The translations under genes and the position numbers were made by a program. Of a stretch of DNA of 64,000 nucleotides, positions 1-9,194 are shown in pieces (positions within the stretch are counted from its first letter, which is position 1; every line of letters starts with the position of its first letter). The stretch covers positions 32,404 through 96,403 of the forward strand of contig CAYGBC010000058.1 of the NCBI GenBank assembly GCA_964348015.1, read 5' to 3'. The notes beneath the pieces were generated by a model. It ran no database searches. It saw nothing but the letters and a program-made list of their open reading frames with translations, and had not been told where the DNA came from. Origin of the DNA: SOIA01 sp964348015 (lineage in GTDB: Bacteria > Acidobacteriota > Aminicenantia > Aminicenantales > Aminicenantaceae).

Positions 1-55
1 TTCCTCGCCGGTATCCTTTGAATCGTCCGAGATGGTGAATGATTCCTGTGAACAT
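1..55 (-). CDS. ribE: Riboflavin synthase alpha chain, N-terminal fragment (cut by window edge)
   Basis: The minus strand from the ATG at 55-53 reads MFTGIIHHLGRFKGYRRG and runs off the window. MFTGII is the near-invariant start of riboflavin synthase, which dismutates two 6,7-dimethyl-8-ribityllumazine molecules into riboflavin. The start overlaps the ribD stop by one base (TAATG), as expected for a translationally coupled riboflavin operon. Only 18 codons are visible, so the call rests on this motif and on the position behind ribD. Confidence 0.8.
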   Translation of the reverse strand, partial: MFTGIIHHLGRFKGYRRG

Positions 56-1149
56 TAGAGATATCCTTCCACTATGAGATCTTCATCGATCGGAAAAGAA
101 CGGGTTCTCTTCAATGAGAGCGAATCTTTGATGAAGTCGGCTCCCTTTCCCTGGAAAAATGTCGGCGCCGCCTTTCCTCCGATGAGCTTGGGAGAGAGAG
201 TGACAAAGATCTTATCCACTGCTTTTTCCTCAAGCATGGACGTCATCAGGCGCCCTCCTCCTTCCACAAGAACACTCGATATTTCGTGCTCGCCCAACCA
301 CGATAACACTTTGCTTGGGTCGATACGGGAGGAAGAGAGAGGGATCACCTCTGCGCCCTTTTTCCGCAGGGCCTCCGCTTTTTTGGAGGAAGCCTGTTTG
401 AGGGTGAAAACCAGAATTTTCCCTTTAGAGAGAGTAGAGAAAATCCTGGATCCCAAAGGAAATCGAAGCTGCGAGTCGAGAATAATCCGTGTCAAACGCT
501 TGCCTCGCCAGTTGGGATGACGCACAGTCAACAGGGAATCGTCCTTGATGAGTGTGTTCACACCGATCATCAGCGCGTCAAACTCTCCCCTGAGAAGATG
601 GACGTATTTCCGTGTTTCTGCAGATGATATCCATCGGGAAGAAAATGTTTTGGTGGCCATTTTCCCATCGAGACTGACAGCGACTTTGGCGGCCACAAAC
701 GGAATCTTTTTTTTGATGTATTTGATGTAGGCCTCATTCAGACGCCTGTTTTTCGACTGGAGGAGACCGAGCGAGACCTTTATCCCCGCTTCTTTCAGTT
801 TTTTTATGCCCTTTTTGGACACAAGCGGGTTGGGATCGAAATCGGAGATAACGACTCTTCTGACTCGTGCCTGAAGCAGGGATTCTATGCACGGAGGCGT
901 CTTGCCCCAATGAACGCATGGCTCGAGATTGATGTAGGCCGTGCTGTTTCGAGCCTGCGCACCGGCCCTTTGAAGAGCGACGACTTCGGCGTGCGGCTTT
1001 CCAGGTCTTTCATGATAGCCATGCCCGATGATGGCGTCATTCTTCACTATCACTGCCCCGACGTAGGGATTCGGACTCGCCCACCCAACGGCTTTCTCGG
1101 CTAATTCATAAGCCATTCGAAGGTAGAAAAAGTCTTTTAGCTCTGTCAT
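55..1149 (-). CDS. ribD: Bifunctional diaminohydroxyphosphoribosylaminopyrimidine deaminase / 5-amino-6-(5-phosphoribosylamino)uracil reductase
   Basis: Cytosolic enzyme for the second and third steps of riboflavin synthesis: deamination of the pyrimidine ring, then NADPH-dependent reduction of the ribose. The 364-residue protein has the usual two-domain length. The N-terminal cytidine-deaminase-like domain (about 1-145) shows HAE at 53-55 and Cys78/Cys87 in PCVHWGKTPPC, the zinc site and catalytic glutamate. The reductase domain begins near residue 150 (VAAKVAVSLDGKMAT). The ATG start overlaps the ftsY stop by four bases (ATGA), and ribE follows with a one-base overlap. It is therefore probably transcribed from the ftsY promoter. 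No FMN riboswitch is visible upstream. Confidence 0.95.
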   Translation of the reverse strand: MTELKDFFYLRMAYELAEKAVGWASPNPYVGAVIVKNDAIIGHGYHERPGKPHAEVVALQRAGAQARNSTAYINLEPCVHWGKTPPCIESLLQARVRRVVISDFDPNPLVSKKGIKKLKEAGIKVSLGLLQSKNRRLNEAYIKYIKKKIPFVAAKVAVSLDGKMATKTFSSRWISSAETRKYVHLLRGEFDALMIGVNTLIKDDSLLTVRHPNWRGKRLTRIILDSQLRFPLGSRIFSTLSKGKILVFTLKQASSKKAEALRKKGAEVIPLSSSRIDPSKVLSWLGEHEISSVLVEGGGRLMTSMLEEKAVDKIFVTLSPKLIGGKAAPTFFQGKGADFIKDSLSLKRTRSFPIDEDLIVEGYL

Positions 1150-2039
1150 GAGAGGAGCGCCTTAGTGAATTCCTGAGGAGAAAAAAAGAGCATGTCTTTT
1201 TCCTCCTCTCCGATGCCTATAAACTTGACCGGGAGTTTCAACTCATCAACGATGCTGATGATGCTTCCCCCTTTAGCTGTTCCATCCAGCTTGGACAGAA
1301 AAACTCCGGTGAGGCCGGAGAATTTGAGAAATTCCTTTGCCTGAATTAACGCATTCTGTCCGATGCTGGCGTCAAGAACGAGGAGAATCTCATGAGGGGC
1401 TCCCTCGATCTGTTTCGATATGACGCGTTTGATCTTTTCCAGCTCGCTCATTAAATTTGTGTTGGTGTGAATCCTTCCCGCCGTATCGATCAGCAGAAAC
1501 TTGTAAGATTGGGCCTTGAATGAGTCTAAAGCGTCGAAAGTCACCGAGGCCGGATCTGACCCGTACTGACCTTTTATCACAGGGATATTCAGTTTTTTCC
1601 CCCACAAAACCAGCTGCTCTTGAGCGGCGGCTCTGAAGGTATCCGCGGCCACCATCAAGATGCTCATCCCTTTCTGCTTGAAATGATGAGCGAGCTTGGC
1701 TAAAGATGTCGTCTTTCCCCCGCCGTTCACTCCGACCATCATGATGACCGATTGAGAGTGATCCACGTTGAATTCCGAAGGAAATTGAGAAAGTATCTTT
1801 ACGATTTCCTCTTCCAGATTTTTTTTTATAGTCTGGAAAGAATCGTTTTTTTTGCACTTTTCCCGCACAGCGCTAATGATTTTTTCAGTTGAGGACATTC
1901 CCACGTCTGCCAGGAGCATGGATTCAGTCAATTGGTCCAAAGTTTCATCCAGGCCTTGACTGCTGCGGAGAAGCTCACCAAATTTTTCAGTAAAGTTTTT
2001 CCGTGTTTCGGTCAGCTTTTCTCTGAGATTTCCGAGCAT
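1146..2039 (-). CDS. ftsY: Signal recognition particle receptor FtsY
   Basis: SRP-receptor GTPase that docks ribosome-nascent-chain-SRP complexes at the inner membrane. The chosen start (ATG at 2039, MLGNLREKL) gives 297 residues: a short N domain followed by the G domain with GVNGGGKT (103-110) and DTAGR (about 190). The reading frame stays open to 2201, but the extra 54 codons come from a dispersed repeat and lie upstream of a consensus promoter at 2049-2077, so they are not expected to be translated. The long acidic A domain of E. coli FtsY is absent, which is common outside Gammaproteobacteria. The gene heads an operon with ribD and ribE. Confidence 0.93.
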   Translation of the reverse strand: MLGNLREKLTETRKNFTEKFGELLRSSQGLDETLDQLTESMLLADVGMSSTEKIISAVREKCKKNDSFQTIKKNLEEEIVKILSQFPSEFNVDHSQSVIMMVGVNGGGKTTSLAKLAHHFKQKGMSILMVAADTFRAAAQEQLVLWGKKLNIPVIKGQYGSDPASVTFDALDSFKAQSYKFLLIDTAGRIHTNTNLMSELEKIKRVISKQIEGAPHEILLVLDASIGQNALIQAKEFLKFSGLTGVFLSKLDGTAKGGSIISIVDELKLPVKFIGIGEEEKDMLFFSPQEFTKALLS

Positions 2040-2048
2040 GGCACACTC

Positions 2049-2077
2049 ATTATATTTTTCGTGCCTTTTAAAGTCAA
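2049..2077 (-). promoter_or_regulatory. Sigma-70-type promoter of ftsY-ribD-ribE, near-leaderless
   Basis: On the minus strand TTGACT (2077-2072), a 17-base spacer and a perfect TATAAT (2054-2049) are followed by only nine bases before the ftsY ATG. Initiation about seven bases after the -10 box would leave a leader of about three bases and no room for a Shine-Dalgarno sequence. Confidence 0.75.
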
Positions 2078-2120
2078 AGGGAAGCCAGCGCCTTTTTCTT
2101 TGGCGACGGTCCCTTTTTTC

Positions 2121-2246
2121 TTTGGAAGTCAGGCTATCTGGTGAAGCAGCCATCCGGAGGCGAGCGTCGGAAGGGGGAAAACGGATCTGTTCCCCCTCCA
2201 AAGTGTCGATGGGGAAAATCCACGGGCTAACGAATCAGTTTGTCTG
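2121..2246 (-). repeat. Dispersed repeat, short (internally deleted) copy
   Basis: The minus strand matches both ends of a longer copy at 14561-14847. Shared blocks include ATTTTCCCCATCG, TTGGAGGGGGAACAG and CTCGCCTCCGGATGGCT, with scattered substitutions. About 160 bases in the middle of the long copy are missing here. The element points towards ftsY and ends about 82 bases before its start codon, upstream of the promoter. It creates spurious open frames. Function unknown. Confidence 0.8.
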
Positions 2247-2335
2247 ATTGTCCCTTTGTCACGGAAATAGAGAGGCTTACCAGTATCCTTTTTTTCTTTT
2301 TTAGTGAGTGAGATTATGTTAAATTTAAAATACCG

Positions 2336-4033
2336 ATGAATGAAACGATCTGGGTATACAATCCCTCGCCCAAAGAGGCACACAGGCTCTCGCTTGAGCT
2401 TGGCATTCCTGTTGAAATCGCTCGGATTTTAGTCAGCAGGGGTATCAAAGACGCCGATACGGCTCACAAATTTCTGTACGGAGATTTGGACAGTCTTCAT
2501 GATCCTTATCTGATGAAAGACATGAAAACGGCTGTGGAGAGAGTTAAACAGGCTGTGTCTCAGGGAGAAAAGATACTGATATTCGGCGACTACGATGTGG
2601 ATGGGATCCTGTCTGTCGTGCTTCTCTCTAAAACCCTTGAGGACTTTGGAGCAGATGTCGATTATTTCATCCCGGATAGACTGAAATACGGATATGGGAT
2701 TAAAGAAGAGTTTATCGATATCGTCAAGGAAAGAAACGCAACGCTGGTGATCAGCGTCGATTGTGGGATAAAGGCCATACCTTTTGCCCGAAGGGCGAGG
2801 AAGGAAGGGATTGATGTGATCGTTACAGACCACCATCTTCCAGGAGATTCTCTCCCGGAAGTGACCGCTATCCTCAATCCTGTTCTCAAAGACTCCGGAT
2901 ATCCGGATAATCGGTTGGCGGGGATCGGTGTTGTCTTCAAGTTCGTCCAAGCTCTCCTTGAGGAGGAAGAAAAATCTGCCTTTGTGGCTCCTTACATGAA
3001 TTTGACTTCCATTGGGACGATTGCCGATGTCGCGGAATTGAAAGGGGAAAACAGGATTTTAGTCAAGTTTGGTCTTGAAACGATGGAAGAAGATTCCAAC
3101 ATAGGATTGTCAAGCCTACTGGAGGTCTGCGGCTTGAAGAGGCGGAGGGTATCAGTCGGAGATGTGGGGTTCAGGATCGGGCCGAGGATTAACGCCGCGG
3201 GACGATTGGGGAAGACTGACCTGGCTGTCCGGCTTTTCTTTACGGATTCAGTTGAAGAATCGATGGAACTCGCATCTCATCTTAATGATTTGAATTCACA
3301 GAGACAAAAAATTCAAGAAAAAACGTATACCCAAGCTCTGGATATGATACGAAAGAATTCACTGGATAAGCGCTACAGGTTGCTGATCCTGGGCTGTGAG
3401 GAATGGCACCGTGGGGTTATCGGAATAGTGGCCTCAAAGCTCAAAGATTCTTTCAACAGGCCGGTCCTCCTCTTTACCTATGAAGATGGGAAAGCCTGCG
3501 GCTCTGGGAGAAGTATCGGGGAATTCTCGATTATTGCCAGCCTGGATGAATGTAAGGATCTGTTCCTGAATTACGGGGGGCACAGAATGGCAGTGGGCTG
3601 CGTTCTTCCCCAGGAAAACATGGGAATCTTCAAAGAATCTCTAAATGCCATAGCCCGCGAGAGATTGTCCGAGGAAGACTTGAAAAGGAAAATTCGCATA
3701 GATTCAAAGTTAGAGTTCTCCAGCATAACATCTGGATTCATCGAGAAATATTTCCTTCTTTCCCCGTTCGGCGTGGGAAATCCCAAACCCATTTTTTTCT
3801 CCGAAGGAGTCGAGGTGGCGGGTGATCCTCAAAAAATCAAAGGAAAGCATAGCAAACTGCTGCTGAAGCAGAACGGAAGATTTTTTGAAGCTCTGGGATG
3901 GGACAGGATCGACTGGGCCCAGGACCTCCAGAGGAGTGGGAAAATCGATGTGGCCTATTCTTTTCAGTTCTCGGAATACCTTGGGGAAAATAAGCTCAGT
4001 CTTTCTCTGGAAGACATTAAAAAACGCCAGTAA
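2336..4033 (+). CDS. recJ: Single-stranded-DNA-specific 5'-3' exonuclease RecJ
   Basis: Exonuclease acting in recombinational, mismatch and base-excision repair. The 565 residues show the DHH-family metal motifs in order: DYDVDG (85-90), DHH in VTDHHLPG (165-167), and the DHHA1 motif GGHRMAVG near residue 415. A C-terminal OB-like region follows. The ATG at 2336 has no Shine-Dalgarno sequence, and an AT-rich stretch (TTAAATTTAAAAT, 2319-2331) lies directly before it, so this mRNA may also be leaderless. The gene is 15 bases upstream of lptCA on the same strand and may head that long operon. Confidence 0.95.
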   Translation: MNETIWVYNPSPKEAHRLSLELGIPVEIARILVSRGIKDADTAHKFLYGDLDSLHDPYLMKDMKTAVERVKQAVSQGEKILIFGDYDVDGILSVVLLSKTLEDFGADVDYFIPDRLKYGYGIKEEFIDIVKERNATLVISVDCGIKAIPFARRARKEGIDVIVTDHHLPGDSLPEVTAILNPVLKDSGYPDNRLAGIGVVFKFVQALLEEEEKSAFVAPYMNLTSIGTIADVAELKGENRILVKFGLETMEEDSNIGLSSLLEVCGLKRRRVSVGDVGFRIGPRINAAGRLGKTDLAVRLFFTDSVEESMELASHLNDLNSQRQKIQEKTYTQALDMIRKNSLDKRYRLLILGCEEWHRGVIGIVASKLKDSFNRPVLLFTYEDGKACGSGRSIGEFSIIASLDECKDLFLNYGGHRMAVGCVLPQENMGIFKESLNAIARERLSEEDLKRKIRIDSKLEFSSITSGFIEKYFLLSPFGVGNPKPIFFSEGVEVAGDPQKIKGKHSKLLLKQNGRFFEALGWDRIDWAQDLQRSGKIDVAYSFQFSEYLGENKLSLSLEDIKKRQ

Positions 4034-4048
4034 AATCAAAGGGCAGAA

Positions 4049-5932
4049 ATGGGGTTCATAAAAGCATTGAGAATCACGGTGGCCGTTTTGCTCGTGCTCG
4101 TGCTGGCTGTTATCGTGCGGTATTTTTTGACTCGGTCTTCTGAAGGCATCCATGTTCCGGTTCAATCTGATGATATCGCCCAAAAAAATATTGAGAAAAA
4201 GGAAAAAGTCGAGCTTGTCGAATACAAAGTGGAGGATGAAAGCCTTCATGTGAAGGCGGATAAGCATTATAGGGGTGAAGATAAAGAATATCACGCAGAG
4301 GGAAATGTGGAGATCGTCTTTGTTAAGGAGAGGGAAGGCAGGGATGTGATTCTGTACGGAAATAAGGTCGTTTATGATAAGGACATGACACGGTTTGTGT
4401 CATCCGGGCAAGGGAGAGCAAAATTCAAGGATCTGGTGGTTGAGTCTATCCTGCTGAAATATGACAACGAGAAGGAGATTTTCAGTACTGAGAGCGGAGT
4501 CAGTTTCTTTTCGCAGAAGCTCAAAGGATCTGCCCGAAGAATGACCTACCAAAAGAGGCCGGAAAGGCTGAGACTTCAGGAGAATGTCCGACTCCATATT
4601 TTGCCAAGAGATAAGTCATCCCCACCTCTGGAAATAACCGGAAAAAAGCTTGATTACAGTGAAAAAAATAAAAAGGGGAAAATAGAAGGAGGAGTTGAAC
4701 TTTTCCGCGGGGAGAGTCGTGCTTCAGCCGAGATCGTGAAATTTGAAATGTATCCGGATGGAGAACAGATAAAGAGTTTGATTTTGGAGGAGAACGCCTG
4801 GGCGTCGTTGACAGAAGAAGAAGGAAGACCCCACACAAAAGAGAAGAAGTCTTCACTTTTTGATCAGAATGCAAGGCGGGAGATCGAGGGAAAAGAGATA
4901 ATTTTAATATTCTTTCAAGACCCCCCGATCCTTCAGGAAGCGAAAGCCAGAGGAAACAGTTCCTTTAAGTTTTTTTCTTCGGACGAGAGCTTCACCTGGG
5001 TTCGAGCGGAATCAGGCAGGTTTGCTTTTGACAGGGAAGGAGAATTGACAGAATTTCATGCCTCAAAGAATGCCCGAATAGTGAAACAGGAGGTTGATCC
5101 CGATGAAACGCGTCTGATAGAGGGGAATGTTTTCATAAAAGAAAGAGATTCCGATGTTCTCTGGGTCCAGGGAAAAGGTCCGTATGAGGCGAAAGTCAGC
5201 TCAAGAAGCAGTGATGTGTTTGCCGAAGAGATGTTTATTTCTTTGGATACGAATGACCTGGAGGCAAAAAACGGAGTCAAGATGATTTTAAAAGCCAAAG
5301 AGGGAGAAGAAAAGCCTATCGGCATTTTCTCAGAGGAGCAGCCAGTGTTCATTCAGGCGCGAGATATGAGATATTTTGCAGAACACAAACGTTTTCTTTT
5401 TAACGAAAAGGTCAAGGCCTGGCAAGAAGAGAGAGTTCTGCGAGCTGGTGAGATCGAGCTATTCGAGGAAACGGGACAGATTTTCTGTAGAGGCAGAGTT
5501 GAATCCACGATGCCGCATACGACAAAAGAAGGAGAAGAGGAAAAATTAAAAATTTCTTCTGAGAAAATGACATATTTCCCCGAGGAGAATCGTGTCTTCT
5601 ACCAGAATACATGTTCTTTAACCGTTAAAGACGTGACTCTTCAGGCGCAATCCATTTCAGTTCATACGGGTGAGCAGGATACAGGCATACAAAAAATCGT
5701 GGCCCGCACAAAGGTCGTTATCGTGCAGAAGCTGGGTGAGGCTCGAGGAGAAGAGGCCGTATACAACCCGGAAAATGAGTCGCTCGTAATCCTCGGAAAT
5801 CCGGTTCTGATAGATAAGGACGGGGGGAGGACCGAGGGTCACAAATTGACTTTTCACATGGCCGATGATAGAATCCTCGTTGAAAATAAAGATAGAGAAA
5901 GGTCGGTAACCGTAATTAAACGTGAGAGATGA
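4049..5932 (+). CDS. LptC/LptA (OstA)-like LPS export periplasmic protein, fused and extended
   Basis: Predicted to carry lipopolysaccharide across the periplasm. The 627 residues begin with one membrane anchor (about 5-27, KALRITVAVLLVLVLAVIV). An LptC-like region follows (about 45-200, with the HVKADKHYRGEDKEYHAEGNVEI strand pattern, here split by short loops), then further OstA/LptA-type beta-jellyroll repeats to the C-terminus. LptC alone is near 190 residues and LptA near 185, so one chain seems to replace both plus extra repeats. The stop overlaps the lptB start (ATGA), which supports a role in the LPS ABC exporter. No separate lptA is seen in the window. Confidence 0.82.
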   Translation: MGFIKALRITVAVLLVLVLAVIVRYFLTRSSEGIHVPVQSDDIAQKNIEKKEKVELVEYKVEDESLHVKADKHYRGEDKEYHAEGNVEIVFVKEREGRDVILYGNKVVYDKDMTRFVSSGQGRAKFKDLVVESILLKYDNEKEIFSTESGVSFFSQKLKGSARRMTYQKRPERLRLQENVRLHILPRDKSSPPLEITGKKLDYSEKNKKGKIEGGVELFRGESRASAEIVKFEMYPDGEQIKSLILEENAWASLTEEEGRPHTKEKKSSLFDQNARREIEGKEIILIFFQDPPILQEAKARGNSSFKFFSSDESFTWVRAESGRFAFDREGELTEFHASKNARIVKQEVDPDETRLIEGNVFIKERDSDVLWVQGKGPYEAKVSSRSSDVFAEEMFISLDTNDLEAKNGVKMILKAKEGEEKPIGIFSEEQPVFIQARDMRYFAEHKRFLFNEKVKAWQEERVLRAGEIELFEETGQIFCRGRVESTMPHTTKEGEEEKLKISSEKMTYFPEENRVFYQNTCSLTVKDVTLQAQSISVHTGEQDTGIQKIVARTKVVIVQKLGEARGEEAVYNPENESLVILGNPVLIDKDGGRTEGHKLTFHMADDRILVENKDRERSVTVIKRER

Positions 5933-6657
5933 AAGACAATTTAGAAGCGATAAAGCTGGAAAAGGCCTATCAAAAAAAGAAAGTGTTAGACGGGATTTCT
6001 CTCTGTGTCAGCAGGGGAGAAATCGTGGGGCTTTTGGGGCCTAACGGCGCAGGAAAGACGACCACCTTTTCTCTAATCCTCGGACTCATTCCTCTCGACT
6101 CGGGTCAAATTCTCCTGGACGGAGAAAACATCACGGGTTTTCCGATGTATATCAGAGCCAGAAAGGGATTGTGTCTTCTTCCGCAAGAGCCGTCTGCTTT
6201 CAGAAAATTGAGTGTGGAAGACAACCTCCTCTCCGTTATTGAAACGAAGCGGAGTGATTATTTCAATAAGGATGGGGATGTCCAGAGGATCATGGAAGAA
6301 TTCGGTCTGGAAGGACTGGCCAAAGCCAAAGCGTATACCTTGTCTGGTGGAGAGAGAAGACGGCTTGAAATCGCTCGAGCCCTGCTGACCACGCCGAGGT
6401 TTATCCTTCTTGACGAGCCGTTCACAGGAATCGATCCTTTGGCCATCCTGGATTTGCAGGACATTATACTGGCTCTCAAGAATAGAGGAATTGGGATCCT
6501 CGTAACGGACCACAACGTCCGTGACGCATTAAAAATCACGGATAGGGCCTATATTATCGATGGAGGGAAGATCTTAAAAGAAGGGACTCCTCAGGATTTA
6601 GTCTTTAGCCATGAGGTGAAAAAAAGTTACTTAGGAGAAGATTTCAGCCTCTCTTGA
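5929..6657 (+). CDS. lptB: LPS export ABC transporter ATP-binding protein LptB
   Basis: Cytoplasmic ATPase that powers extraction of LPS from the inner membrane with LptF and LptG, which are not in this window. The 242 residues contain Walker A GPNGAGKT (37-44), a Q-loop at LLPQEP (83-88), the ABC signature LSGGERRR (138-145), Walker B FILLDEPF (158-165) and the H-loop TDHN. Length and spacing are typical. The gene is translationally coupled to lptCA by an ATGA overlap and followed by rpoN, an order conserved in many Proteobacteria. Confidence 0.95.
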   Translation: MKDNLEAIKLEKAYQKKKVLDGISLCVSRGEIVGLLGPNGAGKTTTFSLILGLIPLDSGQILLDGENITGFPMYIRARKGLCLLPQEPSAFRKLSVEDNLLSVIETKRSDYFNKDGDVQRIMEEFGLEGLAKAKAYTLSGGERRRLEIARALLTTPRFILLDEPFTGIDPLAILDLQDIILALKNRGIGILVTDHNVRDALKITDRAYIIDGGKILKEGTPQDLVFSHEVKKSYLGEDFSLS

Positions 6658-6689
6658 TTTTGTGAATTAGAGTCTTAACGAGCATATCC

Positions 6690-8177
6690 ATGGTTTTGAG
6701 ACAACGACTCGACCAGCGGCAGGTTCAGAAACTGATACTTGCGCCCGCGCTTCAGCAGGCCATTAAACTCCTTCCGCTGACGAATCTGGAGCTTATCGAG
6801 ATCATCGACACCGAACTTTCTCAGAATCCTATGCTGGAATTTGAGGAAGAAACCGAAGAAAAAGCTTCTGAAGAAGGGACAGAAGGGGGAGAAAAAGACA
6901 AGCCAGAGGCCGAAAAAGAACAAGAGTCGGCACAGGAAATCTCAGAGGAGGGTGAGGTTTTTGATTCTCAAGAAGAGGGGGAAGACGCAGAGTTTGAATC
7001 TTATTTTCAGGAATATTTTGATGATGGATTTCGTCCCGTTTTCCAGGAAAAAAAGGAGGTCCCCTCTTTGGAGAATATCGTGCCTGAGAGCACAACACTC
7101 TGGGATCATCTCAACTGGCAGGCCAACCTGACTTTTTTCAATGCAAAGGACAAAGAAATTGCCCTGTATATTATCGGCAATATCAATGAGGATGGCTATT
7201 TGACAACCTCCGAGGAGGAGATCGCGGAAACGCTCAATGTCTCTGTGAAGAAGGTCAGCCGGATTCGGGAAAAGATCAAAGGATTTGACCCGATCAGTAT
7301 CGGAAGCCTGACGCTCAAAGAAGCTCTGTTGATGCAGATGGATTATTTTCAGGTTAAAGATGATGTCACCCGAACAATCGTAGACGATCATCTTCATCTT
7401 CTGGAAAGATCAGATTACTCCCAATTGGCCAAAGTTCTCAGGATTCCTCTTTCGTCTGTGAAATACCACATTGAGGTTATCAAGCACCTGGATCCGACCC
7501 CTGGAAGAAAATACAGCCAGGAGAGGACGTCTTACGTTGTCCCTGATATAGTCGTGACAAAAGAGGATGATGAGCTCAGGATCACGTTGAATAAAGAGGG
7601 CCTTCCCCGGCTCAGGATCAACAGCTACTACAAAAAGCTCCTGGCTCAGGCCTCAAAAGATAATCCTGATGCTTACCGTTATTTGAAGGATAAAATGAAG
7701 AAGGCCTTCTGGTTCTTGCGGAGCTTGGACCAGCGTGATCAGACGATTTACAAGGTGGCGAAGTATATCGTGGATAAGCAGAAGGACTTCATCGAGAAGG
7801 GGATTGAGTATATCAAACCCTTGACTTTGGTCGAATTGGCTCAGGAGATAGGCGTCCATGAGTCTACTGTCGGTCGAGTGGTGGCCAACAAGCACATGAT
7901 GACGCCGAGTGGAGTTTTTTCTCTGAAGTATTTTTTCCATAAATCCATATCTGGGGATTACGGGGAAGGAATCTCTTCTTTGCGGATCAAAGAAAAGATC
8001 AGGAAGGTTGTGGATAACGAAGATAAAGGGCGGCCTCTCAGCGATATCGAGATTGGCGAGATATTGGCCAAAGAAAACTTTAGAGTTGCCCGGCGGACCG
8101 TGACCAAGTACAGAAAGCAGCTTGAGATTCCTCCTTCACACATTCGGAAGAGAAAATTTAAAATGGAGAAGGCTTGA
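6690..8177 (+). CDS. rpoN: RNA polymerase sigma-54 factor
   Basis: Alternative sigma factor recognising -24/-12 promoters and needing an AAA+ activator. The 495 residues have a Q- and L-rich region I (RQRLDQRQVQKLILAPALQQAIKLL split as two helices), an acidic region II (about 50-110, Glu/Asp-rich), the core-binding and HTH regions, and the RpoN box ARRTVTKYRK near residue 475. Two strong sigma-54 promoters in the same window (14242-14259 and 45409-45425) suggest that it is functional. The rpoN stop overlaps the hpf ATG by one base (TGATG). Confidence 0.96.
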   Translation: MVLRQRLDQRQVQKLILAPALQQAIKLLPLTNLELIEIIDTELSQNPMLEFEEETEEKASEEGTEGGEKDKPEAEKEQESAQEISEEGEVFDSQEEGEDAEFESYFQEYFDDGFRPVFQEKKEVPSLENIVPESTTLWDHLNWQANLTFFNAKDKEIALYIIGNINEDGYLTTSEEEIAETLNVSVKKVSRIREKIKGFDPISIGSLTLKEALLMQMDYFQVKDDVTRTIVDDHLHLLERSDYSQLAKVLRIPLSSVKYHIEVIKHLDPTPGRKYSQERTSYVVPDIVVTKEDDELRITLNKEGLPRLRINSYYKKLLAQASKDNPDAYRYLKDKMKKAFWFLRSLDQRDQTIYKVAKYIVDKQKDFIEKGIEYIKPLTLVELAQEIGVHESTVGRVVANKHMMTPSGVFSLKYFFHKSISGDYGEGISSLRIKEKIRKVVDNEDKGRPLSDIEIGEILAKENFRVARRTVTKYRKQLEIPPSHIRKRKFKMEKA

Positions 8178-8701
8178 TGAACATCAATTTTACGGCGCGT
8201 CATACACGTATCACTCCTGAAATAAAAAATTATTGTGAAAAAAGGCTTCAATCCCTGGAGAAAGTGCTGGGACAAAAAGTTTCAGCGGATCTCATCCTTT
8301 CTATCGAAAAATACAGGCATAAGGTTGAGATCAACATGCGCATCAAGAGAGCCCTTTTGAATGCAGTGGAAGAGACCAATGATATGATGAGTTCTCTTAA
8401 TCTGGCATTTGACAACATCGAGAAAAGAGTCAAAAAGGAGCGGGATAAACTCAGAGAGAGGAAAAGAAGGAGGGGAAAGGAAAAAGAGATTTTGCCTCCA
8501 GCTCCCGAGACAGAAGAGCCGATGAGAAGAATTATCAAATCTCCAGATTTTTCTTTAAAACCCATGTCTCTGGAGGAAGCGTTTATTCAATTCGATCTGG
8601 ATAATAAAGATGTTTTTGTCTTTAGAAAGTCGGGGACTGAAAAATGGGCGGTCATTTACCGGAGAAAGGACGGGAATTACGGGCTGGTGGAACCTGAATG
8701 A
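8177..8701 (+). CDS. hpf: Ribosome hibernation promoting factor, long form
   Basis: Binds the 30S decoding region and inactivates ribosomes in stationary phase. The long form also dimerises to make 100S particles. The 174 residues comprise the N-terminal RaiA fold (1-100), a charged linker (KKERDKLRERKRRRGKEKE region) and the C-terminal dimerisation domain (about 120-174, FSLKPMSLEEA...FVFRKSG...VIYRRKDGNYGL). The ATG at 8177 is preferred over an in-frame TTG one codon earlier. It lies between rpoN and ptsN, the classical rpoN cluster order. Confidence 0.93.
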   Translation: MNINFTARHTRITPEIKNYCEKRLQSLEKVLGQKVSADLILSIEKYRHKVEINMRIKRALLNAVEETNDMMSSLNLAFDNIEKRVKKERDKLRERKRRRGKEKEILPPAPETEEPMRRIIKSPDFSLKPMSLEEAFIQFDLDNKDVFVFRKSGTEKWAVIYRRKDGNYGLVEPE

Positions 8702-8723
8702 ATCTTCATGAACGAGAAGGACG

Positions 8724-9194
8724 ATGAAACTCCATAATTTATTGATTAAAGATATGGTTATCGAAGAGTTGGATTCTCACGACAGGAAAGGGGCTCTCAA
8801 AGAAATGGTCAGCTTCCTGAAAAGGAGAAAAAAGATAAGCAAAGAGAAAGAGCTGTATGAGAAGCTTCTCCAAAGAGAAGAACTGGGAAGCACGGCCATC
8901 GGAGAAGGGGTTGCGATTCCTCACTGCAAGATGAAAGGAGTCAAGAATCCTATCGTATTGCTGGCTATTTCGAGAAAGAGTATCGATTTTCAGTCCTTGG
9001 ATGGAAATCCCTCCAATATTTTTTTCCTGGTTGTGTCGTCTCCTGATAATCCCAGCCTCAACCTCCAGATCCTTGCCGCGATTGCGAGTCTTGTTCGAAA
9101 ATCTGAGTCTCTCCTGAAAAAAATTCTGAAGGCCAAAAATGCCAGCCACATTCTGGAGATCATTCGAGAAGAAGAAGAGAAATTGAGTGAGTAG
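8724..9194 (+). CDS. ptsN: Nitrogen-type PTS EIIA protein (PtsN-like)
   Basis: Phosphoryl acceptor of the regulatory PTS. The 156 residues show the EIIA-fructose/Ntr fold with the phosphorylatable His67 in VAIPHCKM. In other bacteria PtsN controls potassium transport, sigma-54 genes and stress responses. No EIIB or EIIC is attached. The last eight bases overlap the GTG start of hprK, so the two are coupled. Confidence 0.92.
   Translation: MKLHNLLIKDMVIEELDSHDRKGALKEMVSFLKRRKKISKEKELYEKLLQREELGSTAIGEGVAIPHCKMKGVKNPIVLLAISRKSIDFQSLDGNPSNIFFLVVSSPDNPSLNLQILAAIASLVRKSESLLKKILKAKNASHILEIIREEEEKLSE

Noticed and set aside
2040..2201. Extended N-terminus of ftsY
   Set aside because: The extra codons derive from the dispersed repeat and lie upstream of the promoter.
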